Of a stretch of DNA of 64,000 nucleotides, positions 1 through 7,914 are shown piece by piece. Source of the stretch: Paenibacillus durus (GTDB lineage Bacteria > Bacillota > Bacilli > Paenibacillales > Paenibacillaceae); assembly GCF_000756615.1 (NCBI RefSeq), contig NZ_CP009288.1, positions 4,464,001-4,528,000 on the forward strand, read 5' to 3'. Both the position numbers and the translations under genes were made by a program. The notes below the pieces were generated by a model that was given only the letters and a program-made list of their open reading frames with translations, made no database searches and was not told the origin of the DNA. Every line of letters begins with the position of its first letter. The stretch's first letter is position 1.

Positions 1-580
1 ATACGATCAGCATGAACAAGAACATCGCCCACTGCTCGAACCGCTGCAGTCTCCCCAGTATGGAACGCGGTGCGAGATCCTCAACAATACGGTAGCCGTC
101 CAGCGGCGGCAGCGGGATCAAATTAAACAGAAACAGGAAGAAGTTCCAGAAAGTGAATAAACTTAAAAACAGCTGTGCAGCTTCCTCCCCCTTACCCGCC
201 GGATTGGCGTTAAAGACACCTGTCGCGATCAGCACCCCATAGATCAGACAGCCAATAATCGCCAGCAGCAGATTGCTGACTGGCCCGGCGAGGGACACGA
301 TGATCCCCATCAGACGCGGACGGCTGAAATTATCGCGGTTGACCGGAACCGGCCGCGCCCAGCCAAAGCCCGCGATCAGCAGGAGAAGAATGCCGAAAAA
401 ATCGAAATGCACCGCCGGATTCAATGTCATGCGTCCCAGCAGGCGGGCGGTTGGGTCACCGAACTTGTTGGCAAAATAAGCGTGGCTGAACTCATGCACC
501 GTAAAGGCAATCAAAATCGTTACCAGAAAAAAAGGCAGCTCATCCAGCCGCATACGAATAATATTTTGCAAAAAATCCAT
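1..580 (-). CDS. Site-2 protease family membrane metalloprotease, C-terminus beyond the window
   Basis: Polytopic M50-type zinc protease of the cytoplasmic membrane, related to the small SpoIVFB/YwhC-like rhomboid-sized proteases; its substrate is unknown. About 193 residues are visible. The zinc motif HEFSH is at residues 29-33 within the first membrane helix, and the second active-site motif appears as NLIPLPPLDG near residue 160. Several hydrophobic helices follow one another. The ATG at 580 has the ribosome site GAAAGAGG just upstream and lies 2 bases past the prmA stop, so the two genes are probably co-transcribed. The reading frame runs off the left edge, so the gene is partial here. 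Family call is firm; physiological role is not known. Confidence 0.9.
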   Translation of the reverse strand, partial: MDFLQNIIRMRLDELPFFLVTILIAFTVHEFSHAYFANKFGDPTARLLGRMTLNPAVHFDFFGILLLLIAGFGWARPVPVNRDNFSRPRLMGIIVSLAGPVSNLLLAIIGCLIYGVLIATGVFNANPAGKGEEAAQLFLSLFTFWNFFLFLFNLIPLPPLDGYRIVEDLAPRSILGRLQRFEQWAMFLFMLIV

Positions 581-582
581 CT

Positions 583-1710
583 TTACCTCTTTCCGGCTGT
601 GAACGCCACCCAATCTTCTTCTTTCGTTACTTCCTTAATTTCAAATCCGGATGCCAGCAGAGCCTTCCTTACCAGTCCTTCTTTATCTTTATAAATGCCG
701 GATGTGATATAGATTCCGCCGGGCTGGAGGGCCCGGTACACATCATCCGTAAACAGCACAATAATTTCTGCCAAAATATTGGCCACCACAATCTTGACCG
801 GCAGCTTCACGCCGAGTCCATCTTGTGGTGAACCGGAACCGTCAGCCTGGCCGGCGTCTTCATCACGGCTTTCGCTGTCCGCGCCGCCGAATATCGGCGC
901 ATCCTCACCTGCCGCGCCGTCCGCTTCCTGTGTCTGCGACGGTCTGGCCGAGGGCCACATCGCTCCGGCCGGCGTCTCCGCCGCGCCTTCACCGCCGAGG
1001 AGGGACAAAAGGTCGCTCTCCTTTACCGTTATGGCGCCTGATAGACCGTTCAGCTCCACGTTCTCCACTGCGCTCTGAACGGCAATGGGGTCCAGATCCA
1101 ACGCAAGAACGGATCGTGCGCCGAGCAGCATCGCGCCGACGGCCAGAATACCCGAGCCCGTGCCGACGTCGATTACTTCTTCCCCGCCCGAGATCGCTTT
1201 CTCCAGCGCCCGCAGACAGAGGGCGGTCGTCGGATGGGTTCCTGTGCCAAAGGCCATCCCAGGGTCCAGCTCAATGATTTTCTCCTCCGGACTCACGGGA
1301 ATGTACTCCTCCCACACCGGCTTGATCGTCAGCCGTTCGCTGACCCGTAGCGGCTTGAAATACTGCTTCCAGGCATGAGCCCAATCATCCTCGTCAACCG
1401 TCTTCCAACTGATGTCGGCCTTGCCGGGATCGATGCCGAATTCACGCAGTTCCATGACGCGGGGCGCAAGCTCCGCGCAAATGCTGTCCATCGGCGATCC
1501 TTCCGTGAAATAGCCCTTGATCACTGCTTCCCCTTCGGGAATATCGTTCAGCGGCTCGTCGTAGAGCTCCCCGTAGCGCGTGTCGCGCGTCTTGCTCAGC
1601 GTGCCGGATTCCTCAATCGAAACTCCGCCCGCTCCAGCTTCCTGGAGCAGCGCGGATATCATCTCCTGCGCTTCTTCGGTTGTATGTATCGTCAATTCAT
1701 GCCATAGCAT
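583..1710 (-). CDS. prmA: Ribosomal protein L11 methyltransferase PrmA with an internal insertion
   Basis: SAM-dependent methyltransferase that methylates ribosomal protein L11. The N-terminal L11-recognition domain (residues 1-110) is followed by a Rossmann fold with the SAM loop VIDVGTGSG near 179-187 and the NILAEI active-site strand near 311-316. The start at 1710 (MLWHELTIHT) matches family N-termini and follows AGGAGG by 13 bases; the same frame is open further upstream only because it crosses the leader repeat. At 375 residues it is about 60 longer than typical PrmA: residues 239-302 are a Gly/Ala/Ser/Asp-rich stretch absent from the family core. In Bacillus it follows dnaJ directly; here about 20 kb intervenes, and it has its own promoter and a repeat-built leader. 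Confidence 0.95.
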   Translation of the reverse strand: MLWHELTIHTTEEAQEMISALLQEAGAGGVSIEESGTLSKTRDTRYGELYDEPLNDIPEGEAVIKGYFTEGSPMDSICAELAPRVMELREFGIDPGKADISWKTVDEDDWAHAWKQYFKPLRVSERLTIKPVWEEYIPVSPEEKIIELDPGMAFGTGTHPTTALCLRALEKAISGGEEVIDVGTGSGILAVGAMLLGARSVLALDLDPIAVQSAVENVELNGLSGAITVKESDLLSLLGGEGAAETPAGAMWPSARPSQTQEADGAAGEDAPIFGGADSESRDEDAGQADGSGSPQDGLGVKLPVKIVVANILAEIIVLFTDDVYRALQPGGIYITSGIYKDKEGLVRKALLASGFEIKEVTKEEDWVAFTAGKR

Positions 1711-1730
1711 TGCGGTCCTGAAGCCTCCTA

Positions 1731-1857
1731 AAAGTTTTGATAGCATATGCTTCTTCGAAGTCCTGCGCAAAAATCGCTTCGGAAGCTGTCGCTTAAGTTT
1801 TGATAGCATATGCTTCTTCGATGTTCTGCGCAAAGCTCGCTCCGAAAGCATGCGCTT
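1731..1857 (-). repeat. Tandem 63-bp repeat forming the prmA 5' leader
   Basis: Two head-to-tail copies with a 63-base period start at 1732 and 1795. The first 27 bases of each are identical, and the rest differ at scattered sites. Each copy contains the palindrome AGCATATGCT, and the first copy also has the small hairpin GCTTCCGAAGC (minus-strand sense). The last copy runs straight into the AGGAGG of prmA. The core around 1773-1802 (CGCTTCGGAAGC..CGCTTAAGTT on the plus strand) recurs in the dnaK leader at 25016-25045. Confidence 0.85.
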
Positions 1858-1888
1858 GCTCCGCATGTTCCACACGGAAGTCGTAGTT

Positions 1889-1918
1889 ATTATACCTTAC
1901 CGCTGCGCTATGCGCCAA
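1889..1918 (-). promoter_or_regulatory. Probable SigA promoter of prmA
   Basis: On the minus strand TTGGCG (1913-1918) is followed after 18 bases by a perfect TATAAT (1889-1894). It lies just upstream of the tandem repeat, which would place the repeat in the transcribed leader. The rest of 1919-2063 shows nothing recognisable. Confidence 0.55.
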
Positions 1919-2063
1919 ACCCACAGCAGAACGCGCCGGTCTAAGGGCGGCCGCATGATCTGGCTCAGAGACAAGTGAACCCTTTGTGGTGTCGGCTATG
2001 CCGGAGGCGCTAGCGTGGGAGGCGTGGGCGACCTCAAACGGCTATATTACGTTCATACTTGAC

Positions 2064-2939
2064 TCATTTTTGCTGCTCGCATTTGATTTTCGTATCCCGA
2101 TACTGAGTGGGTGCGACACCATGACGTTTCTTGAATGCTTTCGAGAAGGAGAAGATATCGGGGTAGCCGACTGAATAGGCGATTTCTGACAAGGAATAGG
2201 AGGTCTGATCCAGCAATGATCGGGCCTCCTTCATTTTGAGGTCCTGGATAAACTGAATGGGAGTGATTCCGTAAGCCTTGCGGTACTGTTTGGTAAAATG
2301 GGTGCGGTCTATACCGACATACTCAGCTACTCTCTCGACTGTGATGCCCTCCGCATAGTGAATCTCCATATATTCATGCCCTTTTTGCAGCCACGAGACA
2401 TCCCTCCGGTCATTACGGGCAGAACCGTCAACCGCAGCAGAGAGCTGGTCGAAGATACGGTGGAATAAGATAAGCCGTCCCAGGTCCGTATCGTTATCCG
2501 AATTCACCAATCTGAAGAACTCCCACATCAGTTGAATCGCTTCGGGTGTTAAAATACCGGCTGCATGCGGGCTGTGCATGGTCAGCCCAATTCTCTCAAG
2601 CAGCCCTGATGCCTGCCTCCCGTCGAAGGCAAAAAACACTTTACGGAGCGGATCGTCCGGACGCGTGTAATATTCATGAATGACCTGTGGAAACAGACAG
2701 AATATATCATTTTTACGGAGCTCAAAGGTTTGTTCATTTTGATGAAATGTTCCTTGTCCTTCCAGCACAAAAATCAAATAATAATAGGGCGTCGTCCGGG
2801 GGCCAATATGATAATTCGGTTTAGCAATATTGTGTCCAAGGCGAATCGGCCAAGCGGCTCCGGACTTTTCGTATTCGGAAGGGGTAAAAAGGCATAACTC
2901 CAAAAACTCATGATTATCCTCTATCATCCTGTCTTTCAT
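2064..2939 (-). CDS. AraC family regulator with N-terminal cupin sensor
   Basis: Predicted transcription factor of 291 residues. The N-terminal part (about 30-130, with the cupin-like LIFVLEGQGTFHQN) is a sugar-sensing beta barrel of the AraC arm type. The C-terminal 100 residues hold two helix-turn-helix motifs, VERVAEYVGIDRTHFTKQYR and the second ending LSEIAYSVGYPDIFSFSKAF. The ATG at 2939 follows AGAGG by 9 bases. It diverges from the carbohydrate ABC importer at 3250, and the shared 310-base intergenic stretch contains a tandem pair of 12-base direct repeats suited to an AraC dimer. It is therefore the likely activator of that importer; the inducing sugar cannot be read from the sequence. 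Confidence 0.9.
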   Translation of the reverse strand: MKDRMIEDNHEFLELCLFTPSEYEKSGAAWPIRLGHNIAKPNYHIGPRTTPYYYLIFVLEGQGTFHQNEQTFELRKNDIFCLFPQVIHEYYTRPDDPLRKVFFAFDGRQASGLLERIGLTMHSPHAAGILTPEAIQLMWEFFRLVNSDNDTDLGRLILFHRIFDQLSAAVDGSARNDRRDVSWLQKGHEYMEIHYAEGITVERVAEYVGIDRTHFTKQYRKAYGITPIQFIQDLKMKEARSLLDQTSYSLSEIAYSVGYPDIFSFSKAFKKRHGVAPTQYRDTKIKCEQQK

Positions 2940-3073
2940 ATAACATACCTCTTTTTACCATGCGATTTTAATGATATGGAAATCTCATTTTTATAAATAA
3001 TATATAATTTCTACAAGGTTCACAATGCCTCTCATCCATGTCTCTTGTATTCTACGGAATCATTCGTCATGAC

Positions 3074-3108
3074 CTTAAAATGACAAGCATGAACAACTTA
3101 AAATGACA
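3074..3108 (+). promoter_or_regulatory. Tandem AraC-type binding sites upstream of the ABC importer
   Basis: CTTAAAATGACA occurs twice in direct orientation (3074-3085 and 3097-3108), 23 bases centre to centre, about two helical turns apart. That geometry is typical of AraC-family dimers. It lies about 66 bases upstream of the proposed importer -35 element. Confidence 0.65.
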
Positions 3109-3173
3109 TTTACTTATGAAGATCGGGGTTGATAATATATAAAACATAGTAAACCAAGTTAATTTATTGGACA

Positions 3174-3202
3174 TTGACTAGACCACTAGAGAAGCTAATA
3201 AT
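3174..3202 (+). promoter_or_regulatory. Possible promoter of the ABC importer
   Basis: TTGACT (3174-3179) is followed after 17 bases by AATAAT (3197-3202), 47 bases before the start codon at 3250. The weak -10 fits an activator-dependent promoter. Confidence 0.45.
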
Positions 3203-3249
3203 AACATACTGTTTGCTAACTAATAACCCTTTTGAGGAGTGTACGTACG

Positions 3250-4527
3250 ATGAACAAGAGAACGCTCTTGCTTACGCTGCCTGCGATCTTGCTGGTCATT
3301 TCCATGCTGTTAAGCGCGTGCGGAGAAAACGCGAACAGCGGCGAAGCATCCGAAATCGAAATCAAATTCCCCAGCATATGGGTAGCGAAAGATTCTAAAG
3401 CCGCAACGTTCGCTCAAATCGTCAAAGCTTTCAATGAACAGAATCAAGGCAAAATCAAAGTCGTCGTTGAAGAGATCCCCGATTACGGCGCTTACAAGGA
3501 TAAGATCCGCACCAATATTACGACGGGGACAACACCGGATATTTTTTCTTTCGATAATCCAGCGGACGGGGAGCTCTATTACAAATCGGGAAACTTGGCC
3601 GACCTTACGCCTTATCTGGACGAGCAGTGGAAAAGCACGTTCCTGGATCATGCCTTTGACAATGCTACATACGACGGCAAAGTATACTCCATTCCGTTCG
3701 AGTTCGGCGTAACGCCGGTGTTATACAATAGCAAGCTGTTCAAACAAGCAGGCATTACCGGATTCCCCAAAACGTACAACGAGCTGTTCGCCGCTTTTGA
3801 TAAATTGAAAGCCGCAGGCATCGCTCCCGCCACGCAAATGACCGGAGGCGACGGTTGGGTCTCCATGCTGTGGTACTCCCAGCTCTTGTCCGCGATTGGA
3901 GGGCCGGATGTGTACAAACACGGATTGGACGACCCCGCCTTTGTTCAAGCCGCCGAGGTATTGAAAAAGCTCTTTGACTACACTACGGGAGATGCGGTCG
4001 GATTGGACAATGCAGGCGGCCACTTTTTAAATCAGCAAACCGCTGTGCTGCTGAACGGGCCCTGGTTTATCGGCAGAATCAAAAAGGAAGGCATTGATCA
4101 TTTGTACGATTCCGTCGAGGTCGCGCCTGCCCCTGTCTACGAAGGCGGCAAAGGACAACCCGGGCAGTACATCGGCTTTACGCAGGCAAGTCTGGCAGTA
4201 GGCAAACAAAAGGATAAAAAGAAAGAAGAAGCCATTGTGAAATTTCTTAAATATTTGACCTCCCCGGACAATGTGAAAAAAATATCGCTCGATTCCGGAT
4301 CATTGTTCGTCATTAAATACGAGGTTACAAAGGACGATAAAGTGGAACGCCTGCAAACCGGGATGAAAAAAGGAATGGAAGCCGCGCCATACATTATCCC
4401 CCATTTCCGGGCAAGCGTGAGCCCCGCCGTCGGCGCGGAATTCCCGCAAGCGTTAAGCGGTCTGGTGCTGGGAAAATATACGCCGGAACAATTCGTGGAA
4501 CAGCTTAAACAAGCTGAATCAAAATAA
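3250..4527 (+). CDS. Carbohydrate ABC transporter substrate-binding lipoprotein
   Basis: Extracellular solute-binding protein of the MalE/family 1 type, anchored to the membrane as a lipoprotein. It has a signal peptide with the lipobox LLSAC (Cys about residue 27), then the two-lobed binding fold: FAQIVKAFNEQNQGKIKV in the first lobe, and GWVSMLWYSQLL and LLNGPWFIGRI further on. The start at 3250 (MNKRTLLL) is chosen because GAGGAG lies 10 bases upstream and the signal peptide begins there; an in-frame alternative start 18 bases upstream has no ribosome site. It is the first gene of a three-gene operon with two permeases and no ATPase, so it probably borrows a shared MsmK-type ATPase from elsewhere. 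The sugar is unknown. Confidence 0.92.
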   Translation: MNKRTLLLTLPAILLVISMLLSACGENANSGEASEIEIKFPSIWVAKDSKAATFAQIVKAFNEQNQGKIKVVVEEIPDYGAYKDKIRTNITTGTTPDIFSFDNPADGELYYKSGNLADLTPYLDEQWKSTFLDHAFDNATYDGKVYSIPFEFGVTPVLYNSKLFKQAGITGFPKTYNELFAAFDKLKAAGIAPATQMTGGDGWVSMLWYSQLLSAIGGPDVYKHGLDDPAFVQAAEVLKKLFDYTTGDAVGLDNAGGHFLNQQTAVLLNGPWFIGRIKKEGIDHLYDSVEVAPAPVYEGGKGQPGQYIGFTQASLAVGKQKDKKKEEAIVKFLKYLTSPDNVKKISLDSGSLFVIKYEVTKDDKVERLQTGMKKGMEAAPYIIPHFRASVSPAVGAEFPQALSGLVLGKYTPEQFVEQLKQAESK

Positions 4528-4566
4528 ATCCGGCACGCTGGAAGCTGGAGCAAAGGAGGGCAGAAT

Positions 4567-5442
4567 ATGCAGCGAACAACCCATTTCCGTACAGGCGCTA
4601 TCCTTTTTCTACTGCCGGCCTTACTGCTCTTTACCGCCTTTTTTCTATATCCTGTCGGATATGTCGTCGTTGTCAGTTTAATGAAGTGGGACGGCATGAG
4701 CAGTCCCGGGTTTGTCGGCCTCCGAAATTACAGCGTCTTGTTTCATGATGAAGTATTTCGGATCTCCATTCGCAACAATTTGGTCTGGGCCTGCGCGGAG
4801 GCGTTGATTCAGGTACCGCTTGCCATCTTAGTCGCCCTGCTGCTGGCTCGAAAGCCAAAGGGCTGGAAGCTGCTGCGGACGATTTACTTTTTCCCCCATG
4901 TCATCTCGGGTATCGCAATCACGATGTTATGGGTAGCCATCTATAACAATGAACGGGGATTGCTGAACGGATTTCTCCGTTTGATAGGGTTATCCGAATG
5001 GGAGCATAACTGGCTCGGAGGGCTGAGCAGCGCCTTCCCTTCCGTACTCGTGTACGGACTGCTGTATATCGGCTATTTCATGGTCATTATTTTGGCGGAC
5101 ATCTCCTCGGTTTCGCAGTCCTACTATGAGGCGGCAAGCATTGACGGAGCGACACGCACGCAGCAGGATTGGCACATTACGCTGCCGCTGATTAGAGGAA
5201 CCATAGCTACTTGCGTTACGCTTGCAATGGTAAACGGGCTCCGGCAATTCGAGCAGGTTCTGCTGCTGACGGGCGGCGGTCCGGCCAACAGCAGTTCGGT
5301 CCTGGTGCTGTATATCTATAAAGAACTGCAGAACTTTCATTACGGGACGGCCAATGCCTTAGGCACGGTGCTGATTGTTCTCGGCGGCTTGGTCATTCTA
5401 ACGGTACGCAGATTATTTAACGCCGCCAAATATGACATGTAA
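4567..5442 (+). CDS. Sugar ABC transporter permease (MalF type)
   Basis: Integral membrane subunit of the importer, 291 residues with about six hydrophobic helices. The coupling loop for the ATPase is visible as YEAASIDGATRTQQDWHITL around residues 192-211, the EAA motif of binding-protein-dependent permeases. The ATG follows AAAGGAGG by 7 bases and lies 39 bases after the binding-protein gene. The MalF-like (larger, N-terminal) member normally precedes the MalG-like one, as here. Confidence 0.92.
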   Translation: MQRTTHFRTGAILFLLPALLLFTAFFLYPVGYVVVVSLMKWDGMSSPGFVGLRNYSVLFHDEVFRISIRNNLVWACAEALIQVPLAILVALLLARKPKGWKLLRTIYFFPHVISGIAITMLWVAIYNNERGLLNGFLRLIGLSEWEHNWLGGLSSAFPSVLVYGLLYIGYFMVIILADISSVSQSYYEAASIDGATRTQQDWHITLPLIRGTIATCVTLAMVNGLRQFEQVLLLTGGGPANSSSVLVLYIYKELQNFHYGTANALGTVLIVLGGLVILTVRRLFNAAKYDM

Positions 5443-5457
5443 TTCAGGAGAAGTCTT

Positions 5458-6288
5458 ATGAAAATAAATGCGCTGCTTGAAAAGTTATTATCCCGGGCTA
5501 TTTTGACCTTGTTTCTTATTTACACACTCTTCCCCATGCTCTGGCTCGTCATGGCTTCGCTCAAAACGAATGTCGAACTGCTTGGCGATCCTTTCCGGTT
5601 ACCCGCCCCGCCGCAGTTCGGCAATTATGTGAATGCGTTCAAGTCGGCGCATTTGGCTTTGTTATTTTCAAATTCGGTTCTCATCAGTTTCTCGGCAACC
5701 GCCTTGAACGCACTAGTTGCATCCATGGCCGCCTATGTACTCTCCAGGTATAAGTTCAAGTTCGGACCGGTTATATTTTCAACCCTGATCACGGGGATCC
5801 TGGTGCCGGTCAGCGCGCTGATGGTTCCGTATTTCACTTTAATTCGGACGCTCGGCCTCTATGACACAAAGCTGGCGCTGATTTTAACGTATACGGCGAT
5901 CTCGCTTCCGCTGTCCGTCTTTATTATCAAAGGTTTTATGGATTCGATTCCCGGTGAGCTGGAAGAGGCCGCGCTGCTGGACGGGTGCGATTTCTATCAA
6001 AAGTTCTTTAGGGTGATTGTGCCGATTTCCCGAACAGGCATCGTGACCGCGGCGACGTTTCAATTCTTAAGCAGCTGGAACGAGTTCCTGTATGCGATGC
6101 TGCTGACATCCTCCGAACAGGTGCGGACTCTGCAAATGGGCATTCGTTATTTCGCCAGCCAGTTTACAACCGATTTCACCTCGATGTTCGCAGCGATTGT
6201 CATCAGCATTATACCAAGCGTTGCGATGTACAGCGTTTTTCAAAACCAAATCATTTCCGGACTTACACAAGGTTCTGTTAAAGGCTGA
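5458..6288 (+). CDS. Sugar ABC transporter permease (MalG type)
   Basis: Second membrane subunit, 276 residues with six predicted helices and the EAA motif ELEEAALLDGCDFYQKFF near residues 165-182. The C-terminus VFQNQIISGLTQGSVKG is the standard ending of the MalG/family-1 sugar permeases. It starts 15 bases after the previous stop with CAGGAGA as ribosome site. No glycoside hydrolase or ATPase gene follows; transcription probably stops in the hairpin region just downstream. Confidence 0.92.
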   Translation: MKINALLEKLLSRAILTLFLIYTLFPMLWLVMASLKTNVELLGDPFRLPAPPQFGNYVNAFKSAHLALLFSNSVLISFSATALNALVASMAAYVLSRYKFKFGPVIFSTLITGILVPVSALMVPYFTLIRTLGLYDTKLALILTYTAISLPLSVFIIKGFMDSIPGELEEAALLDGCDFYQKFFRVIVPISRTGIVTAATFQFLSSWNEFLYAMLLTSSEQVRTLQMGIRYFASQFTTDFTSMFAAIVISIIPSVAMYSVFQNQIISGLTQGSVKG

Positions 6289-6362
6289 GGGGATTTTTAT
6301 ATTTCAAACCATAGGGGGTGCCCCAGAGCCATTTGAATTTATGGTTTTGGAGCCCTCTTTTT
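6287..6362 (+). terminator. Possible terminator after the ABC importer operon
   Basis: An outer stem GAGGG/CCCTC (6287-6291 with 6353-6357) is followed by TTTTT. It encloses an inner stem AACCATA/TATGGTT and a small GGGG/CCCC hairpin. The structure is branched and long, so termination is only probable. Confidence 0.4.
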
Positions 6363-6493
6363 GCCAAGTTTATACTTAAATACATATCCATCCTCTCAAT
6401 TGAAAAATATAAATATTTCCGCCAAAAATCTATCCTATTCTCTCTCCCCCTCTTCTAATACGATCTGTTCAGCATCTAGAAAAAAGACGTAAA

Positions 6494-6552
6494 TTGACAA
6501 ATAGAAGTTAACACCAATTGACATTCCCGATATCTGAAACGCTTGTTACAAT
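6494..6552 (+). promoter_or_regulatory. Possible promoter region of the monooxygenase/radical SAM operon
   Basis: TTGACA occurs at 6494-6499 and 6518-6523, but neither has a good -10 at normal spacing. An extended -10 TGTTACAAT is at 6544-6552. No S-box, T-box or other riboswitch was recognised in 6363-6655, only a small CCGGT/ACCGG hairpin near 6593. Confidence 0.3.
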
Positions 6553-6655
6553 CAGAATATAAATTTAATCCTATAAGTTTTATATGAATTCGACCGGTTC
6601 ACCGGAGAACTAAACCAGCAATGGTGTCATCAAGATACGACATAAGGAGGCTATC

Positions 6656-7840
6656 ATGAGCTTGCATACAGAAGAGATTCGATTTGGCTGGTTTTTGCCG
6701 ACATCCGGCGACGGCCGCTATGTAGGGACTGCTCCGGAGAGAGAACCCTCGCTTGAATATTTAGTTGAGGTAGCGCAGATGGCGGAACGCTCCGGCTTTG
6801 AGTTCGTTCTGATCCCGACAGGCGGATCATGCCTCGATTCATGGGTCGTCGGATCAGCAGTGATGAGCCACACTACTCGGCTTAACGCTCTCGTAGCGGT
6901 CAGACCCGGATTGATTGCCCCGGTGCTCGCGGCCCGCATGGCCGCCTCTCTTGATCAATTGTCAGGGGGGCGGGCCATGATCAATGTCGTTACCGGGAGT
7001 TCGGTTCAGGATTTGGAACAGCTCGGCGACCCGCTCGCCCATGCCCATGATGACCGGTACGAACGGGCGATGGAGTACATGCAGGTGATGAAGCTTGCCT
7101 GGACCGGATCGGCCGGATCAGCGTTATCTGAATTCGCATTATCTGAATTCTTTGGCCAAGCTGAACATGGCTCTGCCGCAGCCGCAGATTCTTTTGAAGG
7201 TAAGTATTTTCAGTTTCACGGACCGATTCACACGCCGATTGCGGTACAGCGACCGCATCCCCCGCTTTATCTGGGAGGAAGCTCGCCGATCGCCAGGCAA
7301 GCTGCGGCCCAGCACGCGGACACCTATCTGATGTGGGGTGAGCCGCATGAATGGATTGCAGGGCAGATTGTCGAGATGGAGGATGTTCGAAAGGAGGTTC
7401 TCAGGACTACTGGAATTGACCGCAAACCGAGGTACGGATTAAGGGCGCAAGTGCTTATACGAGACACCGAGGAAGAAGCCTGGGCGGCTGCGTGGAGCTT
7501 GATTAGCCGTGCCTCATCGGACACGCTGCAGCAAGCGCAGCAATCTTTTGCAAAGACGGACGCTGCCAACCAAAGCAGGCAGAACGAGCTCAGGGAACAG
7601 TCTGCAGCGAACGACTTCGTTATAGGCCCCAACCTGTGGAGCGGCTTATCCCTCGTTCGCTCGGGAGGGGCGATGCTGATTGTCGGGACAGCGGAGCAGG
7701 TTACGGATGTGCTCATCCGCTATGCGGAAATCGGTATAAGCACCTTTATTCTTTCCGGTTATCCCCATTTGGAGGAAGCAGAGAATTTTGGACAACAGGT
7801 ACTCCCGTTGTTTCGTGAACAGTGGAACCAGAGGCGTTAA
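6656..7840 (+). CDS. LLM-class FMN-dependent monooxygenase, SsuD-like
   Basis: Bacterial-luciferase-like TIM-barrel flavoprotein of 394 residues, close in length and layout to alkanesulfonate monooxygenase SsuD. SsuD uses FMNH2 and O2 to release sulfite from sulfonates. Family features include IRFGWFLPTSGDGRY at the N-terminus, GGSCLDSWVVGSA, RPGLIAPVLAARMAASLDQL, GGRAMINVVTGS and RPHPPLYLGGSSPIARQAAA. The ATG follows AAGGAGG by 5 bases. A stretch near 150-175 is an Ala/Ser-rich insertion. It heads a run with a radical SAM protein, a flavin split-barrel protein and metK. The split-barrel protein could supply reduced flavin. Sulfonate chemistry is inferred from the family; the real substrate is unknown. 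Confidence 0.85.
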   Translation: MSLHTEEIRFGWFLPTSGDGRYVGTAPEREPSLEYLVEVAQMAERSGFEFVLIPTGGSCLDSWVVGSAVMSHTTRLNALVAVRPGLIAPVLAARMAASLDQLSGGRAMINVVTGSSVQDLEQLGDPLAHAHDDRYERAMEYMQVMKLAWTGSAGSALSEFALSEFFGQAEHGSAAAADSFEGKYFQFHGPIHTPIAVQRPHPPLYLGGSSPIARQAAAQHADTYLMWGEPHEWIAGQIVEMEDVRKEVLRTTGIDRKPRYGLRAQVLIRDTEEEAWAAAWSLISRASSDTLQQAQQSFAKTDAANQSRQNELREQSAANDFVIGPNLWSGLSLVRSGGAMLIVGTAEQVTDVLIRYAEIGISTFILSGYPHLEEAENFGQQVLPLFREQWNQRR

Positions 7841-7914
7841 CCTTTAATCTAACAGGGCTGATGCTGCGTGAATTTGGAAGACATTTTTCCATCAAAAAAT
7901 GAAGGCTGGGGTGA

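Noticed and set aside
583..1875. Longer PrmA beginning at 1875
   Set aside because: The extra 55 codons translate the tandem leader repeat (SKKHMLSKL appears twice) and precede the real ribosome site.
6363..6655. S-box, T-box or other riboswitch before the monooxygenase/radical SAM/metK run
   Set aside because: No conserved S-box core or T-box sequence was found in this leader or in the gap before metK; only a small CCGGT/ACCGG hairpin is present.
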